Numbered from the stretch's first letter, positions 1-8,843 are shown. The stretch: 64,000 nt of DNA from Chitinophaga tropicalis (GCF_009758205.1 NZ_WRXN01000003.1:62001-126000); one strand, 5' to 3'. The notes: generated by a model from the letters alone, not told the origin. Made by a program: numbers and translations.

Positions 1-465
1 GGAGCGAACCTGACAGATTGTACCCTGTCTGCCAGTGACCTTTCAGATGCAAGTTTCAATAAGAGCATTCTTGTCCGCACTGAATTCAGCAAGTCCGGAC
101 TTACCGGTGCAAAATTCACCGGTATAGAACTGAGCGACACAAAGCTGACCATGACCGATCTTAGAAAAACGATCTTTGAAGATTGCATCTTTGACGGAGT
201 GGACTTTACGTATTCCGATTTGCGGGGAGTATGTCTTGACGGTCAGACGTTCATTGGTGTCAAGTTTCATAATACTGCGCTGAATGAGGCTTCGTTTAAA
301 GGTGCGACGCTCAGAAATGTGTCGTTCCGTTCGCCGTATGCCCTGACCAATAAATATTATCGTGCTATTCAGACCATCTCGTTTGACAATGCGATAATGG
401 ATAAACTGACCTATGCAGCGCTCAAAGGCGTAGGGGCCGATCTGTCAAAAGTTACAGTTAAATAA
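1..465 (+). CDS. Pentapeptide-repeat protein, C-terminal part (5' end outside window)
   Basis: The frame is open from base 1, and the product shows the A(D/N)Lxx pattern of pentapeptide repeats: ANLTD, SDLSD, ASFNK, TEFSK, SGLTG, AKFTG, TDLRK, VDFTY, SDLRG, ASFKG and ATLRN. Such proteins form right-handed quadrilateral beta-helices and have varied roles, including scaffolds and gyrase mimics, so no specific function can be assigned. The last 35 or so residues leave the repeat and look like a helical cap containing AALKGVGADLSKV. The first in-frame ATG is at 151, but the repeat continues upstream of it without interruption. The true start is therefore left of the window. Confidence 0.85.
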   Translation, partial: GANLTDCTLSASDLSDASFNKSILVRTEFSKSGLTGAKFTGIELSDTKLTMTDLRKTIFEDCIFDGVDFTYSDLRGVCLDGQTFIGVKFHNTALNEASFKGATLRNVSFRSPYALTNKYYRAIQTISFDNAIMDKLTYAALKGVGADLSKVTVK

Positions 466-475
466 GATCCTACAA

Positions 476-494
476 CTTGTAGACGTCTTGTAGA
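476..494. repeat. Two CTTGTAGA direct repeats spaced 11 bp
   Basis: CTTGTAGA occurs at 476-483 and again at 487-494, one helical turn apart, in the gap between the pentapeptide gene and the next gene. It is followed by the small palindrome CTACTGTAGTAG. It could be a regulator site but could also be chance. Confidence 0.3.
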
Positions 495-550
495 TGCTAC
501 TGTAGTAGAGGTGTAGTTGCATGAAAATAGGCAAAACGGTACAGGCTATA

Positions 551-558
551 TATTTTTG
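551..558 (+). promoter_or_regulatory. Candidate Bacteroidota -7 element
   Basis: TATTTTTG matches TAnnTTTG exactly and lies 17 bp before the start codon of the next gene. No TTTG box is seen 19-21 bp upstream. Confidence 0.35.
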
Positions 559-575
559 GGATCTAAACGCAGAGA

Positions 576-1544
576 ATGATGATTAAACAATTAGCCGGTA
601 CGTTGTTATTATTGATGGCTGTTACTTATACTCTTAAGGCTCAGTCCTCAGCTTCATTACTATTTGTATATGACGACTATTCAGGTAAAAGAACAGGGCT
701 TACTTATTGGAAGAACGGGGAAATAATCCAGCTGACAGATGGTAAGACAGGGGCAGGAGCGTCCGCAATTGCTGTATCCGGCAACGACGAGTATATTGCC
801 GGGTATCAGGACAATGCTGAAGGAGAGTCCGTTGCTGCTTACTGGAAAAATAAGCAGGCTATTACGCTGACAGATGGGAAAACATATGCAAAAGCAACTG
901 GCATTAGTATATCCGGTTCAAATGTGCATGTGATTGGAAATAATGGCAGCCAGGCTGTATACTGGAAAAACAGAATAGCTACTCCGTTGGGGGAAGACAC
1001 TAAATTAACTGCCATTGCTGTTAGCGGAAATGATGTTTATATAGCCGGTTACCAGGCCAATGAGGAAGGGATATATGTGGCCACCTGCTGGAAGAACGGG
1101 GCGGCAAAAGCGTTGACCGATGGTAAAAAGAGTGCAGAAGCAAATGCTATTGCCATCTCCGGCAATGATGTTTATGTGGCGGGATTTACTACTGATGCAG
1201 AAGGAAAGGAAATCGCTATGTACTGGAAGAATGGAGAGCCTGTTATCCTTCCGGACGGCTGCAGGGCAGGTGCTATTGCTGTATCAGGCAAGGATGTATA
1301 TGTAGCGGGGATTGACAGGAACCAGGAAGGAGCAAATATTGTTGTTTGCTGGAAGAATGGGAAAGTTATCCGGCTGACCAGTGGGAAAGAAGCGGCGGGA
1401 GCCGGGGTAAAGGCCATTGCAGTAGCAGGGAATGACGTTTATGTGGCTGGTTATCTTGATGGCATGGCTACATACTGGAAAAATGAGAAGCCCGTAGGCC
1501 TGACTGATATAACAGGAGGAATAACCGGGATGGCGGTCAGATAG
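576..1544 (+). CDS. Secreted seven-repeat (WKN) beta-propeller-like protein
   Basis: The 322-residue product starts with a Sec signal peptide of about 22 residues ending ...TLKAQ. The rest is a repeat of about 45 residues with the core YWKNG...LTDGK...AIAVSGNDVYVAGY. Seven WKN motifs are visible (four YWKNG/CWKNG, plus YWKNK, YWKNR and YWKNE). The C-terminal strand (ITGMAVR) and the N-terminal strand (LLFVYDDY) look like two halves of one blade. This is consistent with a seven-bladed propeller closed by its ends, although the fold is an inference. No catalytic residues stand out, and no family name was recognised. A second ATG lies one codon downstream. The gene ends at a shared bidirectional terminator facing the convergent 139-aa gene. 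Confidence 0.75.
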   Translation: MMIKQLAGTLLLLMAVTYTLKAQSSASLLFVYDDYSGKRTGLTYWKNGEIIQLTDGKTGAGASAIAVSGNDEYIAGYQDNAEGESVAAYWKNKQAITLTDGKTYAKATGISISGSNVHVIGNNGSQAVYWKNRIATPLGEDTKLTAIAVSGNDVYIAGYQANEEGIYVATCWKNGAAKALTDGKKSAEANAIAISGNDVYVAGFTTDAEGKEIAMYWKNGEPVILPDGCRAGAIAVSGKDVYVAGIDRNQEGANIVVCWKNGKVIRLTSGKEAAGAGVKAIAVAGNDVYVAGYLDGMATYWKNEKPVGLTDITGGITGMAVR

Positions 1545-1562
1545 TGGTTTATAATAATAAAG

Positions 1563-1590
1563 AACCGCATAGCGACTTAGCTATGCGGTT
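1563..1590. terminator. Bidirectional stem-loop between convergent genes
   Basis: An 11-bp perfect stem AACCGCATAGC/GCTATGCGGTT with a 6-nt loop lies between two convergent stop codons. The same stem core recurs at 2145-2169. Confidence 0.8.
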
Positions 1591-1611
1591 CACCCGGGCA
1601 GACATTAAGTG

Positions 1612-2031
1612 TTATTCCCAGCCGCAGTATACCATGCAATTCGCAAGTACTTTGGCTATATCTTCAAAAGATACACCTTGGGAGATTGCATATTCAACGG
1701 TCAGATCTAATCCTGGGTAGTTTCGCATTGCTTCTCCACCTACCATGAAAGCCGTTTGATAAGGATACCCCAGGCCTTGTAAATTGTCCAGCGTCAAATA
1801 ACCCCAACATTCTGCAATTTCAGATTGCATACTGCCTTCCGGCGAAATTAACCGCTTATAAGAAGCTGCGGTACGAAAAGGGATAACAAAAAGATTGCTT
1901 GCTACTATACGTTTTACCTGTTTGCTTAAAGCAGTTCCGGCAGAATGGTTGCCGGCTGACAGAGGAGATGTACTCATTAAACTAAAGCAGATAAAAAGGG
2001 CAAAGGTAGTTTTGAAAAAATGAGGGAACAT
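1612..2031 (-). CDS. Small secreted protein of unknown function
   Basis: The 139-residue product has a hydrophobic N-terminus (FFKTTFALFICFSLMS) consistent with a Sec signal peptide cleaved near SPLSAG. The mature part has no domain I recognise. Visible features are a central AECWGYLTLDNLQGLGYPYQT segment, a helix-like VSFEDIAKVLANC segment and a C-terminal CMVYCGWE with two cysteines that could form a disulfide. It is convergent with the propeller-like gene and shares its terminator. An ordinary hypothetical exported protein is the safest reading. Confidence 0.6.
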   Translation of the reverse strand: MFPHFFKTTFALFICFSLMSTSPLSAGNHSAGTALSKQVKRIVASNLFVIPFRTAASYKRLISPEGSMQSEIAECWGYLTLDNLQGLGYPYQTAFMVGGEAMRNYPGLDLTVEYAISQGVSFEDIAKVLANCMVYCGWE

Positions 2032-2144
2032 AATGAGGGTTTTAAAGGTAAATAATGGGATACTGCTAAATATAAGCTTTTATTTGCATTTTTTCAAAGT
2101 GATAAAGGGGCTGAATCCTGAACATATACTATTAAAATTAAAAA

Positions 2145-2169
2145 CCGCATAGCGTGTTATACTATGCGG
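2145..2169. terminator. Stem-loop sharing its stem with the 1563 terminator
   Basis: CCGCATAG/CTATGCGG form an 8-bp perfect stem around a 9-nt loop, just downstream of the stop codon of the minus-strand HTH gene. The stem core is identical to that at 1563-1590, but the loop differs. Confidence 0.65.
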
Positions 2170-2193
2170 CTCAAATTATGTAAAAACTGTATT

Positions 2194-2490
2194 TTAATCA
2201 TTTTCCAGGTCCTCATCATCTAAATCGGAGTCATCGGGTTCATCTGTGAATATCATGCGTTCGATGTATAGTGTTCCGATGAACTTCTTGTATTTTTCCC
2301 GCATCAGGTGAAATATTTCAGCAGGAGCTTTGTCCTTCTGGTAGTAAAATTCAAATGTCTGCTCCGAGATACCCAACTCACCCGCAATAGCTACATCGGT
2401 CAGGGTTACACCAGCGTCATGCGCCCGCTCCTTTAATCTGTCGATAGTGGCAGGAAATACCTCACGTACGTTCTCTTTTTTATTTCTCAT
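2194..2490 (-). CDS. Small putative HTH DNA-binding protein
   Basis: The 98-residue product contains a segment of about 25 residues (GVTLTDVAIAGELGISEQTFEFYY) with the spacing of a helix-turn-helix, resembling the Xre/lambda-repressor type used to skip unsuitable starts. A lysine-rich helix (REKYKKFIG) follows. The last 16 residues are almost all acidic (DEPDDSDLDDEDLEND). The basic N-terminus begins MRNKKENVRE. It is monocistronic and followed by its own stem-loop. It is probably a transcriptional regulator; target genes are not apparent from the context. Confidence 0.6.
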   Translation of the reverse strand: MRNKKENVREVFPATIDRLKERAHDAGVTLTDVAIAGELGISEQTFEFYYQKDKAPAEIFHLMREKYKKFIGTLYIERMIFTDEPDDSDLDDEDLEND

Positions 2491-2833
2491 AAGTACTAGT
2501 TTGCATTATACTCCGGATATAGTGGTGGTCAGCGTTCTGATATGGTCCTGAACCGGGAGCCCCGGTTTGGGTCGCAAAATTAGTAAAAACTGTAAGAATG
2601 TCGTCAATATTTTCAGATGGAGCGCCGGACAAATGCAGGCGGTCCATTGAATATTTTGTTTTTTAATATATACGAGTAAATTTGGAGATAACTACTTCAG
2701 GTTTGGACATCCGCAATATGTTTTCATGTTCCAACTTATATTGAATACCGCTGTGAAATAACAAAGGTCTTCACTGTGAAAGTGAAGACCTTTGTACTAA
2801 TTCCTGTCTCTGAATAATTATCCGGAGATTTTC
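2491..2833. other. Intergenic region of 343 bp
   Basis: Apart from the perfect stem-loop at 2761-2795 I see no coding signal here. The rest is AT-rich and without a recognisable motif. Confidence 0.6.
2761..2795 (-). terminator. Terminator of the fucosidase gene
   Basis: A perfect 15-bp stem ACAAAGGTCTTCACT/AGTGAAGACCTTTGT encloses a 5-nt loop, about 40 bp past the stop codon of the GH29 gene. Confidence 0.85.
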
Positions 2834-4345
2834 TTAATCGCCAAGTTCTACTTTAAAGCCCAATACTTTCCAGGCAGGTAAATTTGCTGGCTTTTTAATC
2901 ACAAGCGCATCCGCTTCCTGTTGCCATTGTATCTTGTCTGTACTGCCCAAAAGGTTTACTGACATGATTTTCCGGGTATTTACAGCTGAGGACTTGCCCA
3001 GTGATTTGATGCGAATAGCCCCGGTAGGGGTGTCAAGTAAAAAGGCATATAACTTTTTGCCGTTGCTGGTAAAGCGGATATCGTTTGCGGTGTATTTTAT
3101 CCTGTCTTCATTGAAATTGCCTGCTTTAACTGCCGCTGTATTTTCGGGCCGTTCTCCAAATATCTTCCATGGGCGGGAGCCATATATGCCTTCGCCGTTG
3201 GCGGCAGTCCATTTACCTATCTCGTCAAGTGTAGTAAGGATATCCGGCTCTATATTTCCCTCTGGTGTTTGTACAATATTGATCAGCAGGTTTCCATTTT
3301 TGCTGACAATATCCACCAGCATTTGTATAATATCAGTGGCGCTTTTATAGGTCTGGCCAGTGCGGTAGTACCAATCGCCAATAGATGTATCGGTCTGCCA
3401 GGGAAAGGGGCTGATTGAATCCTGTACGCCGCGTTCCAGGTCTTGTACCCACATACCTTCTGAAGGTTGCTTACAGTTATACACAGCGGTCATCTGCCCT
3501 TTGTTGTAGGCGATATTCCCATTATAAAAATTAGCTAACATAGCCCTGCCAACATCATCATACGGAAACTGGCTATCCGAGTAGAGCAGGTCAGGATGAT
3601 AAGTATCTACCAGTTCCCTGATGTATTTATACCATTCCTGTGCCCAGGTGCGGTCTTTACTCAACCATCCATTATCATCAGGGCTGGCCCTGGTGTGGTA
3701 CAGGTCTGCATATTGTGAGTCATTGCCATCATAAGGCACACCTTTGTACTGGCCGGCGGTATCAGCTTTATGGGCTGGCTGGTACCAGGTATAGCTTGCT
3801 CCTAAATGTTCAGACACTCCAAATTTTAAACCATGCTTTTTGGCAGCTGCCTGCCAAAGGCCTACCACATCTTTATGAGGGCCCATTTTCACGGCGTTCC
3901 ACCGGTGAAGCGAAGAATTCCACAAAAAGAAATTATCGTGATGGGTACCCATGCTGACAAAATACTTTGCGCCTGCCTTTTTATACAGCGCCATCAGCTT
4001 TTCGGGGTCCCATTTTTCTGCCTTCCATAGCGGAATAATATCCTTGTATCCAAATCTGGAGGGATGTCCATAATGCGCAACATGATATTTGTATTGTTCA
4101 CTGCCCTCGATATACATATTCCGGGCATACCAATCACCCTGACGGGGTACAGCCTGCGGTCCCCAATGGGCCCAGATCCCAAATTTGGCGTCTCTGAACC
4201 AGGTGGGGTATTGATATTGTTTAAAAGAAGGATCTGATGGTTTAAATGGGCCGGCAGCGATGGGTAGCTCTTGCCCATACAGCATCACAGAGCTGGCTGA
4301 CAGGATCAGGCCCAGTGCAAAGGTCTTTAGAATTTTACTTCTCAT
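2834..4345 (-). CDS. Alpha-L-fucosidase, GH29
   Basis: The 503-residue exported enzyme should hydrolyse terminal alpha-L-fucose from glycans in the periplasm or at the cell surface. GH29 hallmarks are visible: YPTWFRDAKFGIWAHWGPQA near the start of the mature protein, KYFVSMGTHHDNFFLWNS in the barrel, and LVDTYHPDLLYSDSQFPY, where the Asp of YSDS sits where the family's nucleophile Asp (usually W-x-D) is expected. NGNLLINI is also typical. A C-terminal beta domain follows. I chose the ATG at 4345, which gives a signal peptide MRSKILKTFALGLILSASS. A TTG seven codons upstream (4366) is in frame but adds a poor leader. The gene stands alone rather than in a polysaccharide-utilisation locus. The family call is firm; substrate linkage is not. 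Confidence 0.92.
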   Translation of the reverse strand: MRSKILKTFALGLILSASSVMLYGQELPIAAGPFKPSDPSFKQYQYPTWFRDAKFGIWAHWGPQAVPRQGDWYARNMYIEGSEQYKYHVAHYGHPSRFGYKDIIPLWKAEKWDPEKLMALYKKAGAKYFVSMGTHHDNFFLWNSSLHRWNAVKMGPHKDVVGLWQAAAKKHGLKFGVSEHLGASYTWYQPAHKADTAGQYKGVPYDGNDSQYADLYHTRASPDDNGWLSKDRTWAQEWYKYIRELVDTYHPDLLYSDSQFPYDDVGRAMLANFYNGNIAYNKGQMTAVYNCKQPSEGMWVQDLERGVQDSISPFPWQTDTSIGDWYYRTGQTYKSATDIIQMLVDIVSKNGNLLINIVQTPEGNIEPDILTTLDEIGKWTAANGEGIYGSRPWKIFGERPENTAAVKAGNFNEDRIKYTANDIRFTSNGKKLYAFLLDTPTGAIRIKSLGKSSAVNTRKIMSVNLLGSTDKIQWQQEADALVIKKPANLPAWKVLGFKVELGD

Positions 4346-4842
4346 TTTAATAAGGTGTTTAAGCAATATTGATAGATCTACTTTAGTTCAATAAATTCAG
4401 GTTCGGATGGCTGTTCGTACCTATATATAATTGCTGAGAATAAGTCCTGAAGCTGATTAACGACAGGAGTACAGGAGTCGTGACGAGATTTGTTATCCTT
4501 AATATTTTCATATTGTTTTTCTACGTGAATTTGATGCTGTCTATGTTGGAAGAATGACAAATTTATATTCCAACCTTATCTCTATCGTTGTATTAAATAG
4601 ACTTTGTTTTATCTAAATCCGACTTTTTGCGGATGGGAGAGGAGAGAAGTGAAGATAACTCCGGGAGGCTAAAAAAGCAGTGGTATTTCAGCATCCGTTC
4701 CTGAAAGATTATTACCAAAAGTGATAAAAAAGCGTAAACCGGGCAGTTGACTGCATGTTGATTACAGCCCTGTCTGCTTATCTTCAATGATATTCTGTCG
4801 ACTTTTTATGATAACCCTTTTGTTAACTTAAAACTATCCCCC
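4346..4842. other. Intergenic region of 497 bp
   Basis: Two short minus-strand open frames exist here (4378-4560 and 4593-4787), but neither shows a domain, signal or convincing composition. A minus-strand TAAATTTG at 4558-4565 matches the Bacteroidota -7 element and could drive the fucosidase gene with a leader of about 200 nt. Confidence 0.4.
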
Positions 4843-6669
4843 ATGAACAAACACTTATACCTGATTATTATTGCCTGGCTTATTGGTTTGAGCACTACCC
4901 AGGCACAAAATGCGGACCAGTTGTACTACAACACTTTCGCATTGAAATTCCACTACAAAGCAGCAAGTTTCGTTGTAGACACGCCAGCAGTAGCTTCTGC
5001 CCCGCAGGCCTTCCTGTTATGGAGCGCCAATGTGTACCAGGATTCCACGAAAAGTTCTTTATCGCTCGATCAGTTTGACGCCAACGGTAACTTCATCTCC
5101 GAGCATGTGGTGCCACAACCCGGCAAACTGTTGCCTTCCCTGCTGCCAAAGAAGATCTTCCGCATGAAAAGCGGTAAGGGGTACTACCTGTTAGGCTACG
5201 TGATCCAGTCTCCAAATCTCATCAATGGTATCCCTGTGTACTCCACGCCCGTACTCATCCGCCTGGATCAGCTGTTAAACGCTGTCTGGGTACAGAAGCT
5301 ACACTTTTCCGCGGTTAGTACTGCCAATGCCAACACGCTTATTGAGTACAATGATCTCATTGAAGCGGTTAATGGAGACGTGATCATTGCAGGCCGCTAC
5401 AGCCCCGTGCCGGCAGGTCAGCAGATCAACGTACTGGCAACCCGCCTCACCAGCGCCGGCGTCATTGTATGGAACTATCACTACTCCACCAGTTTTACCT
5501 GTAACGCCAATGCGCTGGCCCTGACAGAAGCCACAGACAACAACATTATCCTGACTGGCTATGTAGAGCTGTGTACCAGCGGCTTTAGCGGCCCGCGCCA
5601 GGCGCTCTTCCTCCGTCTTCAGCCTACCGGGATTCCCGTTACCGGTTTCGCTTATCTTGGCGCTACTACTGAATCTGCCGGCACCAAGATCGTGAAACGT
5701 ACTAACATTGCCGGCAACGATGCCTTCTTCATCTCCGGTTTTGCTGACGTTACAGCCGCTACCGGCGCAGCTAACAGACAGGTACTGATAATGGATGTAA
5801 GAGAAAGCGGCGCCATCACAGGCTCCTTCCATGTTGGCGATGCCGGTACGGAAGAATCCAACGACCTCGTTATCCGCGACCTGGGTAACGAAAGCTACTT
5901 ACTCTATCTCACCGGCTTCACCACCAGCTACTACACTGCCGTGAGCAAAGAGGTCTTCTTCCTGCAACTGCGCTACGTGCCTGGTTCCCTGGGGCTCGTA
6001 GAGTTCAGCACCTTCCCGCAGACGGCCAGCTACACCGAAAGGTATGGCCTTGAAATAAAAGCAGCCGGCAAAGACAAATTCGCAATACTGGCCAATGCGA
6101 ACTACATCATCAGCAGCGCCGGCAATACCAGCACTTTTACCAACGTGCTTCTCCGCGATCTGAGCAGCACCAGTCAGCAGTGTATCAAATTACACCAGCC
6201 GCCGGTAAGCATCATCAACCTCAGTCCTAAACAACTTACGGTATCACCAATAGCTCTCTCTTTCAAACCTTACGCAGAGAAATATACCCTGTTCCAGAAA
6301 GTATATCCCAAACTGCTCTGTGGTCAGTTTATCGTAAACGCATACGATGCACTCAACAGCGGTGTGATAGAACAACGGGTGGCCGCGCCATCCATAACAC
6401 TCAGCAAAGTGACGCCGGTAACCAAACAGGAAACAGTGAGCATCTATCCTAACCCCGCCAGCAACTACGTCTTTATCGAATACAACAAACCTATCACTTC
6501 CAAAGTGAGGGCGAAAGTGTTTGGGGCCGATATGCGCTTGCTGAGAACTATTGAAATCAATGACAACAACAGGAAAACATTGTCGCTCGATGGCCTCCCA
6601 TCCGGCTTGTATTTTATACAGGTGGGTGATAATAATAAAAACGAAACCTTCAGGATAATAAAAAATTAA
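4843..6669 (+). CDS. Secreted protein with T9SS C-terminal sorting domain
   Basis: The 608-residue product has a signal peptide (LYLIIIAWLIGLSTTQAQ). Its last 75 or so residues form a type A T9SS sorting domain: VSIYPNPASNYVFIEY near residue 531, then AKVFGADMRLLRTIEIN and finally LPSGLYFIQVGDNNKNETFRIIKN. This should direct it across the outer membrane through the type IX (Por) system, where the domain is normally removed. The body contains repeated beta-strand units such as GDVIIAGRYSP, NIILTGYVEL and FFISGFADV, recalling propeller-like repeats. No catalytic motif is seen. It is a single gene followed by a strong terminator. The sorting domain is clear; the role of the body is unknown. Confidence 0.85.
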   Translation: MNKHLYLIIIAWLIGLSTTQAQNADQLYYNTFALKFHYKAASFVVDTPAVASAPQAFLLWSANVYQDSTKSSLSLDQFDANGNFISEHVVPQPGKLLPSLLPKKIFRMKSGKGYYLLGYVIQSPNLINGIPVYSTPVLIRLDQLLNAVWVQKLHFSAVSTANANTLIEYNDLIEAVNGDVIIAGRYSPVPAGQQINVLATRLTSAGVIVWNYHYSTSFTCNANALALTEATDNNIILTGYVELCTSGFSGPRQALFLRLQPTGIPVTGFAYLGATTESAGTKIVKRTNIAGNDAFFISGFADVTAATGAANRQVLIMDVRESGAITGSFHVGDAGTEESNDLVIRDLGNESYLLYLTGFTTSYYTAVSKEVFFLQLRYVPGSLGLVEFSTFPQTASYTERYGLEIKAAGKDKFAILANANYIISSAGNTSTFTNVLLRDLSSTSQQCIKLHQPPVSIINLSPKQLTVSPIALSFKPYAEKYTLFQKVYPKLLCGQFIVNAYDALNSGVIEQRVAAPSITLSKVTPVTKQETVSIYPNPASNYVFIEYNKPITSKVRAKVFGADMRLLRTIEINDNNRKTLSLDGLPSGLYFIQVGDNNKNETFRIIKN

Positions 6670-6691
6670 GGATCACCTGATCACAGTAAAA

Positions 6692-6720
6692 GAGGGCGCC
6701 TTTAAGGTGCCTTCTTTTTT
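6692..6720 (+). terminator. Intrinsic terminator after the T9SS cargo gene
   Basis: GAGGGCGCC/GGTGCCTTC pair (two G-U) around loop TTTAA and are followed by six T. Confidence 0.85.
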
Positions 6721-6751
6721 ATGCTGCAAAACAGGAATTAAGCCTATTTAG

Positions 6752-6759
6752 TATATTTG
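6752..6759 (+). promoter_or_regulatory. Candidate Bacteroidota -7 element
   Basis: TATATTTG matches TAnnTTTG exactly, 30 bp before the Crp-family start codon. Confidence 0.4.
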
Positions 6760-6789
6760 TTTAAGGAGATGCTTTTACATAATACTTAA

Positions 6790-7344
6790 ATGAATAAAGG
6801 AACCATAGCTGCAGCCAGTGATTGGAATAAATTCAATCACCTCTTTAAACGCCAGGAAATACCTGCCAAAACAATACTTTTACGGGAAGGAGAAATCTCA
6901 AAAAATGCCTATCTCATAGAAAAGGGCTGCTTACGGACGTGGTTTAATAATGATGGGGTCGAGATAACCACGCAGTTCTTCTTTGAAGGGGAAGGTGTTT
7001 CCGCTATTGAAAGTTTCAGAACAAATGAGCCCAGCTTCTACAGCATTGAAAGCATAGAGCCTTGTATTGTAAAGGCTCTTTCCAGAAAAGATTTTGAATT
7101 TGTCCTGGATAACTCTCCGAATATAAAACTGGAGCAGGAGAGACATCTCTTAAACAGATTTGTGTACTGTCAAAAGCTCTTGCTTTCACATATTAAAGAT
7201 AGCCCTCAAAAACGTTATGAACAGATACTCCAGGAGCGTCCTGATATTATAATGCGTATTCCCCAGCATTATATTGCTTCGTACCTGGGAATAACAAAAG
7301 TTCATCTTAGCCGTATAAAAAGTAAACTGGCGGGAAAGGGATAG
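6790..7344 (+). CDS. Crp/Fnr-family transcriptional regulator
   Basis: The 184-residue protein has the cyclic-nucleotide-binding fold at about residues 15-115: IPAKTILLREGEISKNAYLIEKGCLRTW, then EITTQFFFEGEGVSAIESF. It ends in a short HTH region with IPQHYIASYLGITKVHLSRIKSKL. The canonical cAMP-binding RxS signature is not evident, as is usual for the many Bacteroidota members of this type. It may therefore respond to another ligand or none. The quinone-reductase-like gene begins about 100 bp downstream on the same strand. By analogy with similar pairs, the regulator may control it. Confidence 0.88.
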   Translation: MNKGTIAAASDWNKFNHLFKRQEIPAKTILLREGEISKNAYLIEKGCLRTWFNNDGVEITTQFFFEGEGVSAIESFRTNEPSFYSIESIEPCIVKALSRKDFEFVLDNSPNIKLEQERHLLNRFVYCQKLLLSHIKDSPQKRYEQILQERPDIIMRIPQHYIASYLGITKVHLSRIKSKLAGKG

Positions 7345-7444
7345 CATGAATGCAAAAGCATCTTTTGATCCACAAAGCATAATTTGATAACAAATGTTAT
7401 CGTCAGGCCCCATCGGGTGGATTAGTTTTGCTTCAAAAAGAAAA

Positions 7445-8044
7445 ATGAGAGTGGTAATCGTATTTAACCATCCCTATGAGGGAAGCTATGCAAACGCGAT
7501 TTTAGAGGCGGTAACAAAAGGACTTAAAACTGCAAGTCACGAAGTAGACCTTATACATCTGGATAATGACGGTTTTAACCCGGTTATGTCTAAGGCAGAC
7601 CTTAAAGGCTTTGTAGAGCACAAAGCTATTGACCCACAGGTGATAGACTATAATAAGCGCCTGAAGAAAGCTGACCACCTGATTTTTATATTTCCTATCT
7701 GGTGGGACTTAATGCCTGCAGCTACCAAAGGATTTATTGACAGGGTACTTACTCCCGGGGTTGCTTATGATCATCATCCAAGAGGCTTCGGATTGGTACC
7801 TCTTCTGGAAAACTTAAAGGGGGTGACCATTATCACCACGATGAATAAACCGAAAATAATGTATTCCTTACTTATTGGAAATCTAATCCGGAAAGCAATG
7901 CTAAGAAGTGTTTTTAAAACAATGGGATATAAGAATCTTAGCTGGATCAGCTTTAATCGTGTTAAATCGGTCAGCCAGAAAAGGAGGGTAAAATGGTTGT
8001 CAGATCTGGAATGCAGATTTGCGAAAATGAGCCAGAAAAAATAA
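7445..8044 (+). CDS. Flavodoxin-fold NAD(P)H:quinone oxidoreductase family protein
   Basis: The 199-residue product begins MRVVIVFNHPYEGSYANAI, the FMN-phosphate-binding start of the Flavodoxin_2 (NQO/MdaB/KefF) family. It later carries FPIWWDLMPAATKGFIDRVL, the strongly conserved FxxPxxW-type flavin loop, and a GVTIITTMNKP strand. Such enzymes reduce quinones or other electrophiles with NAD(P)H in the cytoplasm. I chose the ATG at 7445 because the conserved beta-1 strand starts there. The ATG at 7394 would add 17 residues with no family match. It probably lies with the upstream Crp-family gene in one functional unit, and substrate is not predictable. Confidence 0.85.
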   Translation: MRVVIVFNHPYEGSYANAILEAVTKGLKTASHEVDLIHLDNDGFNPVMSKADLKGFVEHKAIDPQVIDYNKRLKKADHLIFIFPIWWDLMPAATKGFIDRVLTPGVAYDHHPRGFGLVPLLENLKGVTIITTMNKPKIMYSLLIGNLIRKAMLRSVFKTMGYKNLSWISFNRVKSVSQKRRVKWLSDLECRFAKMSQKK

Positions 8045-8120
8045 AGGTGGCCCTTAGTGGAGTTTACTGACATTCCGGGCTTATGATTACAGCATCAGAT
8101 GAAGGTTGGAAATACGTAAA

Positions 8121-8843
8121 TTACTTACCTACGATCTTTTTTGTTACAAATTCTTTGAAAAAGAAATCCCTATAAATACTTCCGATAGGGATTTCGTTTG
8201 TACCGATATACACGGTGTTATTATCCACAGAGCCAATATGCTTAACATTGATGATATAGGATTTGCTTACTCTCACAAACATATCTTTTGGTAATTGATC
8301 ATAGATAGTTTTAATATTCATCGCTGTAATTACTTTCTGATTTTCGCTGTGCATTACAACATAATCTTTTAAACCTTGAATAAAAAGTATGTTATTGAAA
8401 TAGACTTTAAAGATTCTTCGATCTGCTTTCACAAAGAAAAAATCGTCTGCTATCTGTTCGATATTGATATTAGCGTAGTCCGCCTTAAATAATCTGGAGT
8501 AGGTGTGGGCTTTTTCAACAGCCTTTTGAAAACGCTCTGATTTTACTGGTTTTATCAGGTAGTCAATCGCATCTACTTCGTAGCTGTCGGTAGCAAATTC
8601 AGAATAGGCGGTTGTAAAGATCACAAAGGTTTCTTTTGGAATGGTCCGGGCAAATTCAATCCCGTTAATTCCAGGCATTTGTATGTCGAGAAATATTAAT
8701 TCAACTGTATTGTTTTCTATGAAATTTTTAGCGGTTTCGGGGCTGTTGAACGAACCGATCAAATCTAAATCATCAGTTTGGTTAATCAACATCTCTATGG
8801 CTTCTCTTGCCAATGGTTCATCATCTATAATAATGCAGTTCAT
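8121..8843 (-). CDS. LytTR-family response regulator
   Basis: The 240-residue protein has a receiver domain (acid pocket IIDDEP at residues 5-10, phosphoacceptor Asp53 in FLDIQMPG, Lys in LIKPVKS). A LytTR DNA-binding domain follows from about residue 135: FFFVKADRRIFKVYFNNILFIQGLKDYVVMH, then FVRVSKSYIINVKHIGSVDNN. It acts in the cytoplasm as the output of the kinase encoded immediately upstream. LytTR proteins bind pairs of direct repeats, and such a pair lies in front of this kinase/regulator unit at 9942-9975. The 38-bp gap to the kinase gene suggests co-transcription. Confidence 0.93.
   Translation of the reverse strand: MNCIIIDDEPLAREAIEMLINQTDDLDLIGSFNSPETAKNFIENNTVELIFLDIQMPGINGIEFARTIPKETFVIFTTAYSEFATDSYEVDAIDYLIKPVKSERFQKAVEKAHTYSRLFKADYANINIEQIADDFFFVKADRRIFKVYFNNILFIQGLKDYVVMHSENQKVITAMNIKTIYDQLPKDMFVRVSKSYIINVKHIGSVDNNTVYIGTNEIPIGSIYRDFFFKEFVTKKIVGK

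Noticed and set aside
4378..4787. Two short minus-strand open frames (4378-4560 and 4593-4787)
   Set aside because: They have no signal, domain or coding-like composition and lie in an AT-rich spacer.
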